64,000 bases of DNA from Tubulanus polymorphus (lineage: Eukaryota; Nemertea; Palaeonemertea; Tubulaniformes; Tubulanidae): contig NC_134028.1 in NCBI RefSeq assembly GCF_964204645.1, positions 3,198,501-3,262,500 of the forward strand, read 5' to 3'. Below the pieces are notes generated by a model, which saw only the letters and a program-made list of their open reading frames with translations, was not told the DNA's origin and made no database searches. The position numbers were made by a program, and so were the translations under genes. Shown piece by piece: positions 34,901-47,200 of the stretch (its first letter is position 1; each line of letters opens with the position of its first letter).

Positions 34901-37900
34901 CGGATTGGTGCATGCATTTATTGATACCTTTCAACAATTTAGTATCTATTGAATAAACGAATATCGTCAGTGATAGCCTCTTCTTTCATGAAATTAGTTT
35001 AGCTTTCATCATCCTCGATTTCATTGAATCTTATTCCTTAGAACAATGTTTTGTTTGAGAAGATTGAAAACAAGGTAAGGTTTTCCAAGGCTTGACCCAC
35101 TTATAGTTTATTGTGATAGTCATTATGTTAACTAATGTACTGCACTTAAGCAACTGTAAACTTCTATTTGAAGTGTGATTTTAATTGTTTTCATATCCTT
35201 AACTCCTTTGTTAATAGCACACGCATAAGCTTTTCCAAAAATACGTGTGTATTTTTGCCTCTCCACTTTTAGTTAGAAGTAATGCATAACTTTTGCTTTC
35301 ATTATATACGAAGTTGCAAATATTGTGTGTAACAGTTTTGGCGGTCTGTAACAATGAATACCAGAAATCATTACTGGTACTCTTCAGACATCAATGATTT
35401 GGATATTCATTATTTCAGACATTTTTTCACATTTCAAAACTAACGGCTCTAAACATGGATTAAGAAAACAATGAAAATACCTAAGTAGATGCTGAGTTGT
35501 TGAAATAAGTTGTTGTCTTACCGTTCTTCAACTTCCATCATCATTATGTATTTGTTTTTCAGAAATTGGCCGAAACGGCTGAAATTCTGGAGGCCAGAGA
35601 GAAAAAGCTTCTTGAATTGAGCAAAGATAATATGGATCTTCACGAAGCAAACAGTATTCTTAGAAAGTGTGTATTCCAGCTCTGGTTTTTAGCTGACTCA
35701 TAAGCAGTCATCAATATGCAAACCTGTCTGTAAAACTGGGTCTTCTGTAATATTTTTTCCTACTTCCATTGAATCTAATGTCCATATGTCATGTATTGGT
35801 TTTATAGTCAGCTACAGCAATCGGAAGAAGCTAGAGAAGCAGAGATGACAGATTTGAATGAACTTACTCAGGAATTTACAACCAGAATGTCTGAATCGGA
35901 ACGGAAAATACATCAAATTGCGAAGGTACATTTTAATTTTGATTTATTGCTGGTTTTGTTGGTTCTAAATTTGGACGACGTTAAACCTGTTGTTTTAAAA
36001 ACTTTTATTTTAGGATAGAGACAATCTGAAAAAACAATTGACAACTGCGCAAGAAGAACTGGCCAAAAAGATCGAAGATAAGAAAACGAAAATGCTTCTA
36101 GAAGAAAAGGATATTCAGATTGAGGAACTGTTAACTGAAGGTAAAATACATACAACAAAACTTCTTGATTACTGTAGTTCATAAGTTTATTCTGCTCGAT
36201 TCAATAACCAATATTTATGATTGTAGGGGAGAAATTATCAAAACAGCAACTGCAGAATAGTACTGTGATTAAAAAGTTGAGGGCGAAAGAAAAAGATACC
36301 GATTCAAATATCAAAACTCTGAAGTAAGTCTATAATCTCGGACATGCGAAAATATATACATTCAAGTGATAGGGCCCGACTGGAACAATTGTGCTTTATT
36401 TTATTTATTCTAGGCAGAAGATTGAAAAATTAGAATCAGAAAACTCACATCTACGAGAAGTGTTGGATTCTAGAGATGAGATGGAAAAACGTCAAAATGG
36501 TAACTTTTTCGAGCCACAGTCTGCAGAATTCATGAAAGTATGCGTGTACATGTATAATGAATTTACTATTGCAGAAGTTATTACACAACTGAACGATGCG
36601 GTTGTGAAACAAGAACGAGAGTTAAAAACTCTTCAACTAGAACTGGATGAATCTCAGGAAAAAACTCGCGGTTTGAAATCCACTCTAGATGGCTCGTACA
36701 AGTAAGTGATCGCTCTTCAGGTGGTGCATAGTCTAATCTTAAGATCTGCTTGTTGTAAACTGTGGAATTTTATCCATTTTAGGGAATTAGCCGATCTTCA
36801 TAAAGTAATCGCGTCCAAGGAGAGTAAAGTGCAGGAAATATCTCTCAGCGCAGAAATGGCGGCGAAAGAGGAACTTCGCCTGACCTTAGAAAAGCATAAA
36901 CAACAAAGTAAATTCGATCAGGAGAATTTGATATTGCAGGTATTTTTACAAGGTGTCTGAGCGAATGTGTTGTATTGAAAACATTGAAACTATCAATTTC
37001 ATATCATACGTTGTACGTTCTAGGTCGAAGATTTACAGAGGAATATGACCCGCGCTGAAAAAGAACATATCAGGAGAGAAAACGTTTTGAGACAAGAAAT
37101 CAGTGACTTGCAAATGGTAAGAAATCTTTATTCATCAACGAGAGATTTTATGGTGTTTCTTGCCTTCGCTTTGGTTGAGTAAATAGATGTATGATTACCT
37201 TACAGCGATTACAAGAAGGGGAAGCTAGAAATCAGGATTTATCACAAAATGTCATTCTGGGTATGTGTCATTCAAGCCGTCTTTTGAAGAACTTATAATG
37301 TTGGCTCAATTGATTTTATGTACGATCAGTTGTGTGTGTATGATTTATTATTTCAGCTACAAGGCCTCTTCTCCGACAAATCGAAAATTTACAATCGACA
37401 CATTCCGCTCAATCGATATCGTGGGAAAAAGTTGAGAAGAGTCTCATCGATCGTTTGAGTATGTTTGATTATTCGTGATCTTGTCAGGCAAGCCGCGACT
37501 TCACCTTTTCATCTCTTGTTGTTAACTTCCAGATGACGCTCAGGAGAGTTTGGCTGAAGCGACGGAGAAAGAAAGAATGGCGTCCGATAAATTGATCGAA
37601 CTGAATTCCAGAGTTTCGTCGCTGGATTCGCAGGCCACGCTCCTACGACAAGAGAAAACTCGCCTTACAACAACACTCGAGATGGAAAGAACGAAGTTAG
37701 AACTTCTGGAGGACACCAAGAATAAGTATGTTATATTTACACATTTAGCGATCAAATGATTGCCTGTTTGATTATGAATTAATTTTGACTGCGATATTTT
37801 ATTCTTAAAGAGATGCTGTTCATTTGGAACACTTTAAACAGTCAATGCAAGAAGAAGTAAACAATCTCAAACGGGAGAAGGTATGAACAATTTGATATTA

Positions 37901-39238
37901 ACAATTGAGAAATCGGAGGCTGTTGAGCTGGCAACTGCAACTGACTACTTCTTATCAAAAATACATAAAGAGGATATATTTTGTCCTTATATTGTACGAT
38001 CTTTCTTGTCATTTTCAGCTTTTACTTGAAAATCAGTTGGAGATGGAAAAGCTTAAAGTCGAAACTGAACGGAAGAAGGTTTCATTGGCTTATGAACAGA
38101 TGCGTGAGAAGGTACTAAGGCATCCAAGTAGAAGTCGCATATTATTTCTACCGAAGCCTGATAACATGTTACATCTTCCTCTGCCTGTTTTCCGATGACT
38201 GCCACACTTCCACTGGTTCTCTACTAATCTTGCTATTACTGTTATGTTTTTTCCAGTCGGTGCAAGATACTCGACCACATACCACAACTCCTAGTCCTCA
38301 ACCATCACGGACGCGGAGCAGTAGTCAAAGTAGTGACGCCACTAATTTATTACCTCCTCTAACTCAGGTATTCATCAACGCAGAAATTACGGGTTCAATT
38401 CCTAAGTCAATGTTTTGAAAAGGAAATTGCCGTACTGGAAAAATAACTAACTAGGCACAAATATCTTGATGATGTGAAAAATTTATTTCTATTAATAGGA
38501 TGAGGTTTTGGAACACACTATGATGATGTCGTCATCGTCAGGCAGTAAACTCAGTCTTTATGAATCCATGCGGCAGAATGGAGCTGCAAATCTAATGGAA
38601 AACCTATCATCGCAGTTGAAACAAAGGGAAGGTGAAATTGCACAATTACAGGTTAGGATTTATTTGTGAAAATCTGTTCAGACGTGTCAAACTCTTTTTT
38701 GGATCGATATACATTCATCTGTTCTCCCGCCTGCGCGTTTCAGAATGAAATTGTTCAATTGGAGAAAACTAGAGAATCGATGGCTCGAGAACTGGTGAAT
38801 ATAACCAACAAAAACGTCGAATTGGAGGAGAAAGCAGATTTATATGAGAACTTATTAGCTAGATATAAGGTAAACACTCATTTATGCATAGATAGATATG
38901 CTTTAAGAGTGCATTATTTTGGTGCAGCTAAGACAGTCGTCTGACAGTCCTCCAGAGGACTCCCGAATGAAATGTAGTCAGTAATTTTCTCTTCTCGCCC
39001 AACAGGAGTTGGACCAACGCTATAACGCGATATTGACGATGTACGGTGAAAAGGTTGAAGAAACCGAAGAACTTCGTCTCGATCTCGTTGACATGAAAGA
39101 ATTGTACAAATCACAGGTATGACTGAAAACTATCCCGACATTCAGGTTCGAACCCTGACCCCCTACAAACTGCGGCCGAGATTCATTGGTCTTCGTTGAT
39201 TTATTTTTTAGATTGAAGAATTACTGAAGAAGAGTTAA
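31946..39238 (+). CDS. TMF1: TATA element modulatory factor 1 (Golgi coiled-coil protein)
   Basis: Twenty-two exons, from 31946-32057 and the large 32146-34701 to 39006-39116 and 39212-39238. Middle exons start at 34789, 35042, 35563, 35808, 36014, 36227, 36414, 36575, 36783, 37024, 37206, 37357, 37533, 37811, 38019, 38257, 38499 and 38744. The total is 1569 residues, against about 1093 in human. The N-terminus WWNASNFSSLATNALKSAQK matches TMF1 (MSWFNASQLSSFAKQAL). An 850-residue acidic Ser/Asp/Glu-rich region on one exon is followed by heptad coiled coil (KLSKQQLQNSTVIKKLRAK, TRPLLRQIENLQ) and the conserved C-terminus (LDQRYNAILTMYGEKVEETE). TMF1 is a golgin of trans-Golgi rims that binds RAB6 through its C-terminal region. 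The long disordered N-terminal half is the odd feature. Confidence 0.96.
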
Positions 39239-40604
39239 CAAATATCTTTGAATGGTCAATGAGGGATGAAAACCACTTATTTCTAGTCTATAATGTATTT
39301 CATTTTACTGCTTTCCCGCCTGAAGTATACGTATTTCTGGTTACTCGGCCCGAGGCCAAACATCTTATAACGTATGCGGTCCACAAACACATAATGCGTT
39401 ACGTTTCTCTCGCATAATAATCACTCTTAAACCGTCTAAAGACATGTGTACATGTATTAGATATGATTGTGGTTCAACATTTTGAAACATGACTATTCAC
39501 TTGAACACTCAATAAGGCACTTGAATGAGGAAATGTCACAACGTAAGAACCACAGTGAAAATTAAACTTAAATCATTTTTTGGTGGTGTCAATTAGAAAT
39601 AATTTTCGTGGGATTTCGCTGTTGGTGTTTAAAACGTATTTTAGTATGGAACGTTGTTAATTTGATCGAGATGGTTTGCATCGATAGATCTGTGCATTCT
39701 GCGGTCAAAACCAACTGGGTTTTCGTGTTTTCGCAGTAGAATATCGCTTTCGAATGACATTATAACTGTGATATGTATTCGGTCCAATGGTTGATTGATG
39801 TAATATCTTTGATTTTATATATGTATATTGGGTATTTCTGATTTTAAACTGGGTGAACAGCTACATCTGCGCTGAGTGTCCGTGGCGAGAAAACACGACC
39901 GATCTGGGATCGATGTTTATGAACAAAACTGATCGTTAAATGTATCGATAGAATAAATTAATATATATTTTCTGTATAAATCATATCTTTCTCATCTCAC
40001 TCTTTAAAATGAAGAACTTGCAAGCAGCCGAAGCGGCTGGCGTTGGATTTTACCTGTCCTTTGGAGACTCCGTCCTTCCCACATTTCAAAACTACTCCCC
40101 TATGAGGTTCTTTCGGTTACATCTTTCGAAAAATACACGCCCTGAATTCTGAGAGGAATTAATGATGGAAGGACAGCGTCTAATTTCTGTGAAATCATCG
40201 CAGTCTTCACTTCTTGTGTTCGATCAGTTACAGTAACCTTACAAACAAATTAAGTTTTATATAGGCCTATTCTGACTTACGGAGGGACAAGCTCTTTCGG
40301 ACGGTGTAATAAAAATCTTCTCCATTTACCAAGGCTGCAGCGCTACCACCCTTTTCTCCTCGTCATCCATGCAGGGTTCTGAACGTCAGATTATACCATC
40401 ACCTGTCAGGAATAGGACCGTTACTTTCTCTTGCATATTGTGTGAACCTCATGACCTTCGAAATACAAATTTTCTAAAGAGGCGACGCAATAGCTAATGT
40501 GGAAGTGAGATCATAGGTTATCGACGAGTTTCTCAATTGCTTGCCTCACATTCGACTATTGGCCCAATCCGTAAACAAATTGACTTTAGAGTCGTTTGAC
40601 CAAG
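39239..40604. other. TMF1 3' UTR and spacer
   Basis: AATAAA at 39952 is a good distal poly(A) signal. No exon seen from there to 40604. Confidence 0.6.
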
Positions 40605-42929
40605 ATGACCCACAAGTTAAGATCAAAGTTGAAGTTCCGTTTGATATCTGAGCTAAAACTAATATTTATCAAATCTCGGACATACAAACGCAACAGTAAC
40701 GAACTGAATTTCAGAATTTCATACCGAGACAGTTGGTCATGTAGAAAACTTGGTTTATGCTTATCGTCTAAGGTAATCGTTTTATCTATTCACCAAATCG
40801 TTAGTTTTAGTTCGATCAACGCAATCTCTGCAGCGAAATGGAATTTTTCTCATATCGAAGATATTTTGATTGATTCAGAGGATGTCACAGAAGAACTATT
40901 CACCGCCAAGTCGGTCATCTCTGACTCCAGTAACGGACCGTTCGTTGACTGGATTTGAGTCAGCCGGTAGCGCTGTGGTTCGCATGACCCCTAGTGGTAA
41001 TATCCTGCTCAATAACCGCAGAAAAAACACCTCCGGTAGTGTCAGCCTTATGGCGTGGAAGGGTCTGGCAAGAATCGTCGTTCCGATGGTAGGTGCAATA
41101 CTTTTGTGGGGAGGGAAGAGGGGGCAATACTTTTGTGGGGAGGGGGTTCTATTTGGGGGAAAAGGGCAATGTCACCAAAAAGGCACCCGAGATGATGGAA
41201 GCGGTGGCCGGACTGAGCGATCGCCGCAGGCGCGAAGCGAAGGGGGTGAGAAAATTTTGATATTTTTCCTGTTTTTAGATCAATTTACTGCAATTGTGCC
41301 ATATAAACAGGAATCGATCCAGGGACTAATGTAGCACAACCTATAAAAAGAGCATTATCCACGAAAAAACGAGGAAGGTCTGGGGGTCTTTCCTTCCCAA
41401 GAAGATTTTGGAGCAATATCCAAGCAATAATGACGTCCTGATGCAAATTGCTCGATTTACTACGGTAGTTTCCAGGCAATAAAGATGACTTTCAGAAGAA
41501 TGGTGTGCCTTTTAGGTGAAAATTATCTGCCTTGTAAAAATATGCCTTTTTCTACTTTTGTGATTGATAGGGATCACTACACGTGCCCTTTTTAATTTCG
41601 GGATGAAATTTTTGAGAAACATTTTCAAAAAATTTGAAAAACGGCACTTTCGCCAAACCCCTCGAACCCCTATATACGGACCCTAAGAGGATCGGTTTTG
41701 CTTAGAAAGAAAGTATAAAAGATTGAAAAGATTGAAAAAGATATTGCCGCACTAGGTGACTAAACAATACCCTCCGATAACAGTAGAACCATTCTAAAAT
41801 GTTTACTCTGTGATAGACTAGGTATAATTTCCCCATTTCGCAAAATAACACCGTCCTTGCATGGACGAAGAATCGTTACTTCTTTAATGGAATAATTTCT
41901 CACGCAAGACGCAGCTTCTGCTTGTATCACAGAATAATAGCTTACACAATGACAAAAACGTAGTTTATTACTAACGAGGCGTATACGTCATAAAAACAGA
42001 AAACCATAAAATACGTGATGAATTATTAGCAATTTCCAATACAACGGGGAAATGTGCGGTTGTAACATTTCGCTAATGTAACCGATCCGCGCGCATAACG
42101 GTGGAATTTCGTTTTAAAACTATATTTCATACGGAATAAATTCGAATATTTCAATCAAGATGTTGGATGTTCAGGTAAATCAGGTAAGGCTTAAACTAGA
42201 TACGATATAAAGAATAAATGTTGATTACTATGATACGAATTATGCTGTGTTAGTATAGTTTAATGCTCAATATCATATCATTCTTACAGAAAAAGATTCC
42301 AAATGGCCAAGCTCAACAAGATAAACAACGAAGGCATAGCTTTGAAAATATGAGCCAAAATATACAAAGGTACGCAATACACACCATCAAATAAATGATT
42401 TTCCAATTTAATTATTTCCTTCCTATCAGCTTTTGGTCGAGTCGACGAAAAGCTTTACTTTAGACGATAAAAGCTTCCTCAAAATGTTGATATCGAATGA
42501 ACAGTTCACGTTCAGGAGAATGCGTCGGCGATAAAAAAAATCGAAGATTGTTTATTCGGGGCAAATATCGCAATCTAGTCAGGAAAGTGCCATAGTTAAA
42601 TATAGGTTTACGTGATAAACATGATATATATATATAATTATCTGTTTTAAAGTAAGAGGCGTGTAAATATATTTCTGTGAATTCGGATAGAATTAGACCG
42701 CACTGCAAAATCTGACATGAAACAGGAAAATGTCCAACAAACGCATACACCCGTCGATGTTCAGGAAAAGGAAGACATTTGTGAAGAATCACGTAGCAAG
42801 AGAGCGTCGTAAATCTTTATTCAAAGATGGAAGTTTACCTATGAATATGCTGCTTCAACGATTGTCATCCAGTCTTTTACTTCATAGATGGAAACTTTCG
42901 TATGATACAGTAGGTCGGGCTACCATTGC
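40605..42929 (+). CDS. candidate exons of an unrecognised gene (possibly a 5' extension of the WD gene)
   Basis: Five candidate exons keep phase: 40605-40772, 40879-41088, 42160-42183, 42290-42369 and 42726-42929. Each sits between plausible AG and GT sites; the last donor, GTAAGT, is strong. The products are basic and Ser/Asn-rich (MSQKNYSPPSRSSLTPVTD, SFENMSQNIQR, RRKSLFKDGSLPMNMLLQR) with no known domain. The fifth exon also has a second natural-looking frame (MKQENVQQTHTPVDVQEKED), so its reading is unsure. No downstream exon in the right phase was found before the WD gene. A short separate gene, an N-terminal extension of the next gene, or part artefact are all possible. Confidence 0.35.
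41095..41150. repeat. two-copy tandem repeat, G-rich
   Basis: CAATACTTTTGTGGGGAGGG occurs twice, 28 bp apart, within a degenerate G-rich repeat-like stretch running to about 41690. Confidence 0.7.
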
Positions 42930-44214
42930 GTAAGTTTATGAGATATTTTTGTTCATTCGCAATTACTTTATTCTAATCGAGAAGAAAGGTAATGGGGTGT
43001 CTAATGAACTGGCTGCTTCAGGCTGGCTCCAGCACCAACTGTGTAGCGACATATTCAAAACTACGGGCTTCTGTAATTTATAAGAATTCGTTTTAGATGA
43101 AATTCCTTTCGAAAACCCGACGAACGTAGCCCGATTAAGAAATTTCTTTTGAATTGCTGACTTTTTAATTGATCCCATATCTTATTGCTCACTCTTCACA
43201 ATTAACCGGGGTTATTCTTTCAAAATAACGACTGGCGGCGTGCTAGTTACGACGTTTCTCCGGATTGTAGCGACTTTATTCGACACATAAAAGCTTTTAG
43301 ACATTCGACGAAAGTATAAAAGTCAAGCTGCTCTGACGACAGAACGCATAATATATGCCATAATTGACAAATCGATGATATGAAATAAATTCACATCGCG
43401 ATGTTTCCCGTCATGCCTTAAAAGAGATATCCCAGATGAAAATATTCATAGCTGAATCTCACTGTCACACTGAACGGATACGCAGCGTGATGAGAGATGA
43501 ATAATGTAGAATTCAAGCTTATTCGGATTTACGTCTTCCAATCGCGACATCAAGACGAATGTAAGGTCAAGGTCAGGTGTATGCTTGTATTTGTAAGCGA
43601 AGTGAAAATGTTTACTAAACGCCGATTCCTGTTTGTATGATGTATCAGTGTAAAATAATCAATTTGGAAAAGATGCCAAAAACGTTGGTTTCACGAAGTT
43701 CAGGTCCGTCTTGAACACGTGACTGGAAATTGCGCATGCGTTGTACGAAGCGTCTTCGGATATTCATAATGAAAAGGGAAATGATTGAAAAAGTCAGCAT
43801 TGGACTTGTTGACCTAGAAAAAAAAATATTTCACAAAACTGCCACATACGTTCGTTAATGCTATTGAACTTGGTGGAGGTAATGAATGTCATAAAAATAT
43901 GTATGCGCCTTAGAGATCATTGTGATAAAATGTCAGTCGTTTCTTTTCAATCGCCTTTTACATATTATTTATGACAAAGAAAGTGAAAAGCCTTTGAATA
44001 GAAAACGAGTAACGCGGTTTTTTTATAAGTCGAATAGAAATGAACTCATACCGCGAGAGAGAATTGTTACGAATGCAATGTTTTCAGTCGTCCTTAGAGC
44101 GCAAAATCAAAAGGCGTTAGGTTGTGTATGCTTTTGGACTCGTCGTTTCTGTTATTTACAGCAGATTCGCGCAAAAAATACCGCCAAAATCTGGTGATTT
44201 TTTCTTCGAGCGAA
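42930..44214. other. spacer or intron before the WD gene
   Basis: No supported exon. If the upstream exons belong to the WD gene, this is an intron. Confidence 0.4.
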
Positions 44215-47200
44215 ATGTCGCTTCCACAATTGTTGGTGCGGCCACCGGCACAGTCGGTGGCACCAACCAGAAAAGATTCATCGACTATATTCAAAGAAAG
44301 ACGAAAAGCTAGTTTACGTCGGAAAAGAAGAGACAGTAAATCAAAGACTAAAGATCGAAAAGAATCTAAGAAAATGTCGAAAGAAGAAGATCAAAGGTAC
44401 GGTGTTTATTGTTTTAGATACTAATCTCAGTAGGATAAGGTAAAAGGTACAACTGTATAAGTTCGGAATCCCGACTCCCGCCTGAACTGTCTGGAAATCT
44501 AGCAGAACCAGAACGATGATAACTTTTCAAATATCATTAAAATTTGATTGGTAATGAATATGGAAAAATGAAAATCTAAAATTTTGTTGTAAGAAAAAAG
44601 GTAGGCTAGGAGAGACTGAAACGTGTTTCAGAGGTTATTTTCTATAATGTTCACTAAGCTATAACGTGCACCCGATGACTTTCTCTAATTGACAAACAGC
44701 GTGCACAACCGTCGCGTTGGATACACGGTGGTGATACGTATCGACGATCTCGCTTGAAATATTACCTGATTAAACCAGATGAGAATATCATCATCAATAT
44801 GCATTATTGATGTATAAACTAGAGTTCCATATTACTAACATTGCCGACGACTTGTCCTGTATTTGTACGGCACAGTAAGCGTCCGCTGATATAACTAAAA
44901 CACTTACATTAGTGAAAGTATGAGTAAATGTTAACCTGTTTGAAATGTTACTCGTCGAACAATGCAGTATGTATGAATTAAGCTCCGTTAAGTAGCCAAT
45001 GTGGTGGTCACTTAGTAGATTCTAAAATGGATAAGCAAACAGCGAGACATTTGGTGGACGGCGCCAAATGGACAGGCATTTTTTGCGTAGACAGACTTTG
45101 ACGAGGTTAGACAGATACATTCAGCATGTGGAGGAAATCTTTACAATTCGTTACGAATAATCCATCTCAGGGCAGACGGCTAGGTCTAAGACTCTTAGCT
45201 TTATTGAGGTAAGAAATGTATCAGGTTCAAAAGTTTACCGATGATCTTGTTGAATATATTCTTAAAAAAAAAATGCATTTGACACGAACCTGGATTTTAC
45301 TATCAATCTATTTTTGTCACGTGAAAAAGTGATCACAAAGAATCTATCATTCAAACGCTTCACACGAATGTCAAAATAATTGAGTTGAAGAGTTTAATGA
45401 CAATCTTTCCAAATAGATCTAAACTGAACTAAAAGTATAATACGTTTTGAAACATCATTAGAGGTTGACATGAAGATTGGAAATAATGATAATGAATATA
45501 TATGGAAGTTAGAAAATTGAAATTTTGTTGTATGAAAAAAGGTACGCCAGCAGAAGCTCGAACCCGTATATATCAGCCAGGACTGTGTCCAGGTACGACA
45601 GGCTGTGCTACCAGGGACACTGTGCTACACCAGAAAAGGCTTCACCTCGACGAACTCAAAAATATGTATGGTTTACTCTGCGTCGCCTATGACGTAAATA
45701 TATGTCTGTACAAAATGCCTATCGTTTCAATGGCGTGGTTCCCGTTAGCTGCTGATCCAGCATCATTTTGAATAGTTGTACTATTTTCCGTGATGATAAT
45801 ATCGTTTACAATGCGCCATCATCAGAACTATCAACATCGGAATCAAACAAAACTCATGTTTCCCACGGTTGACAAAAATTGTATCGAATTCAATATTACG
45901 TGAACAAAACGTTGTTTACGTAACATCGTGAGCGTGTTTTCTGTCGTTAGGATTCGCGTAAATATTGTACGAGTATCGAACGAAATGGAACAAAACTTCC
46001 CAATGATTATGACGGACAGATTATATAATGACAGCTTTCGTCTATGGTCCTTGTCTGATCTATATTTGATGAAAAAAATTGCCTGCTTAATTTACGAGCG
46101 TCAATAAGAATGCCTTAGATTATAATGGAATCTTTCCAACACTTTTTCACTTCTGATAATACGAGTTGTCTTGCTTATATCACGATCAACATTCGATTCT
46201 TGTTCGGCGATGCATAGTCGAAAATAAATTAGAGCATTTAACATTACAATTTAGGAAATTATCGCTTTTAGCTCGTGTGAATGGTTTTGAATATTATGAA
46301 ACGTCAACTCAAATTATAGTCATAAACTTTTATTGCCGTCTTCGAATTTTTCGTTCGCACACATTTGACTGGGAACTAACGTAATCGTTTTATGATTTTA
46401 ATTTCACTTTCAAAGCCAAAGGAAGATACTCGAAAAGAAATCCAAACATTATAGCTTCTTATCCGCAAAAAATTTTCCCAATGATTATGACGGACAGATT
46501 ATATAATGACAGCTTTCGTCTATGGTCCTTGTCTGATCTATATTTGATGAAAAAAATTGCCTGCTTAATTTACGAGCGTCAATAAGAATGCCTTAGATTA
46601 TAATGGAATCTTTCCAACACTTTTTAACTTCTGATAATACGAGTTGTCTTGCTTATATCACGATCAACATTCGATTCTTGTTCGGCGATGCATAGTCGAA
46701 AATAAATTAGAGCATTTAACATTGCAATTTAGGAAATTATCGCTTTTAGCTCGTGTGAATGGTTTTGAATATTATGAGACGTCAAATCAAATTATAGTCA
46801 TAAACTTTTATTGCCGTCTTCGAATTTTTCGTTCGCACACATTTGACTGGGAACTAACGTAATCGTTTTATGATTTTAATTTCACTTTCAAAGCCAAAGG
46901 AAGATACTCGAAAAGAAATCCAAACATTATAGCTTCTTATCCGCAAATAGTGAATCCACATTAAAACGATCAATCTTTTAAATGGGCATTTAAACGTATT
47001 TCAGTGTGTTAACGACAGTCTTTCGATAAAGCTTAAGTGGAAAGTTTGGTTTTCTATGGTAGAACTATAGTTGATATTTCATCGAGCGTTAAGCCTTAAT
47101 AGGGACGCCTTGCAGCGCTCATGTCAATGGTCGGAATGACACTTTACACGCATTAAAATTTTTGATAAAGTAAACACACTGAAAAGTAATTTTTACCCTA

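Noticed and set aside
46166-46862. Two nearly identical 72-codon frames
   Set aside because: They start with TTG and lie in a recent tandem duplication inside an intron; identity is due to the duplication, not to coding constraint.
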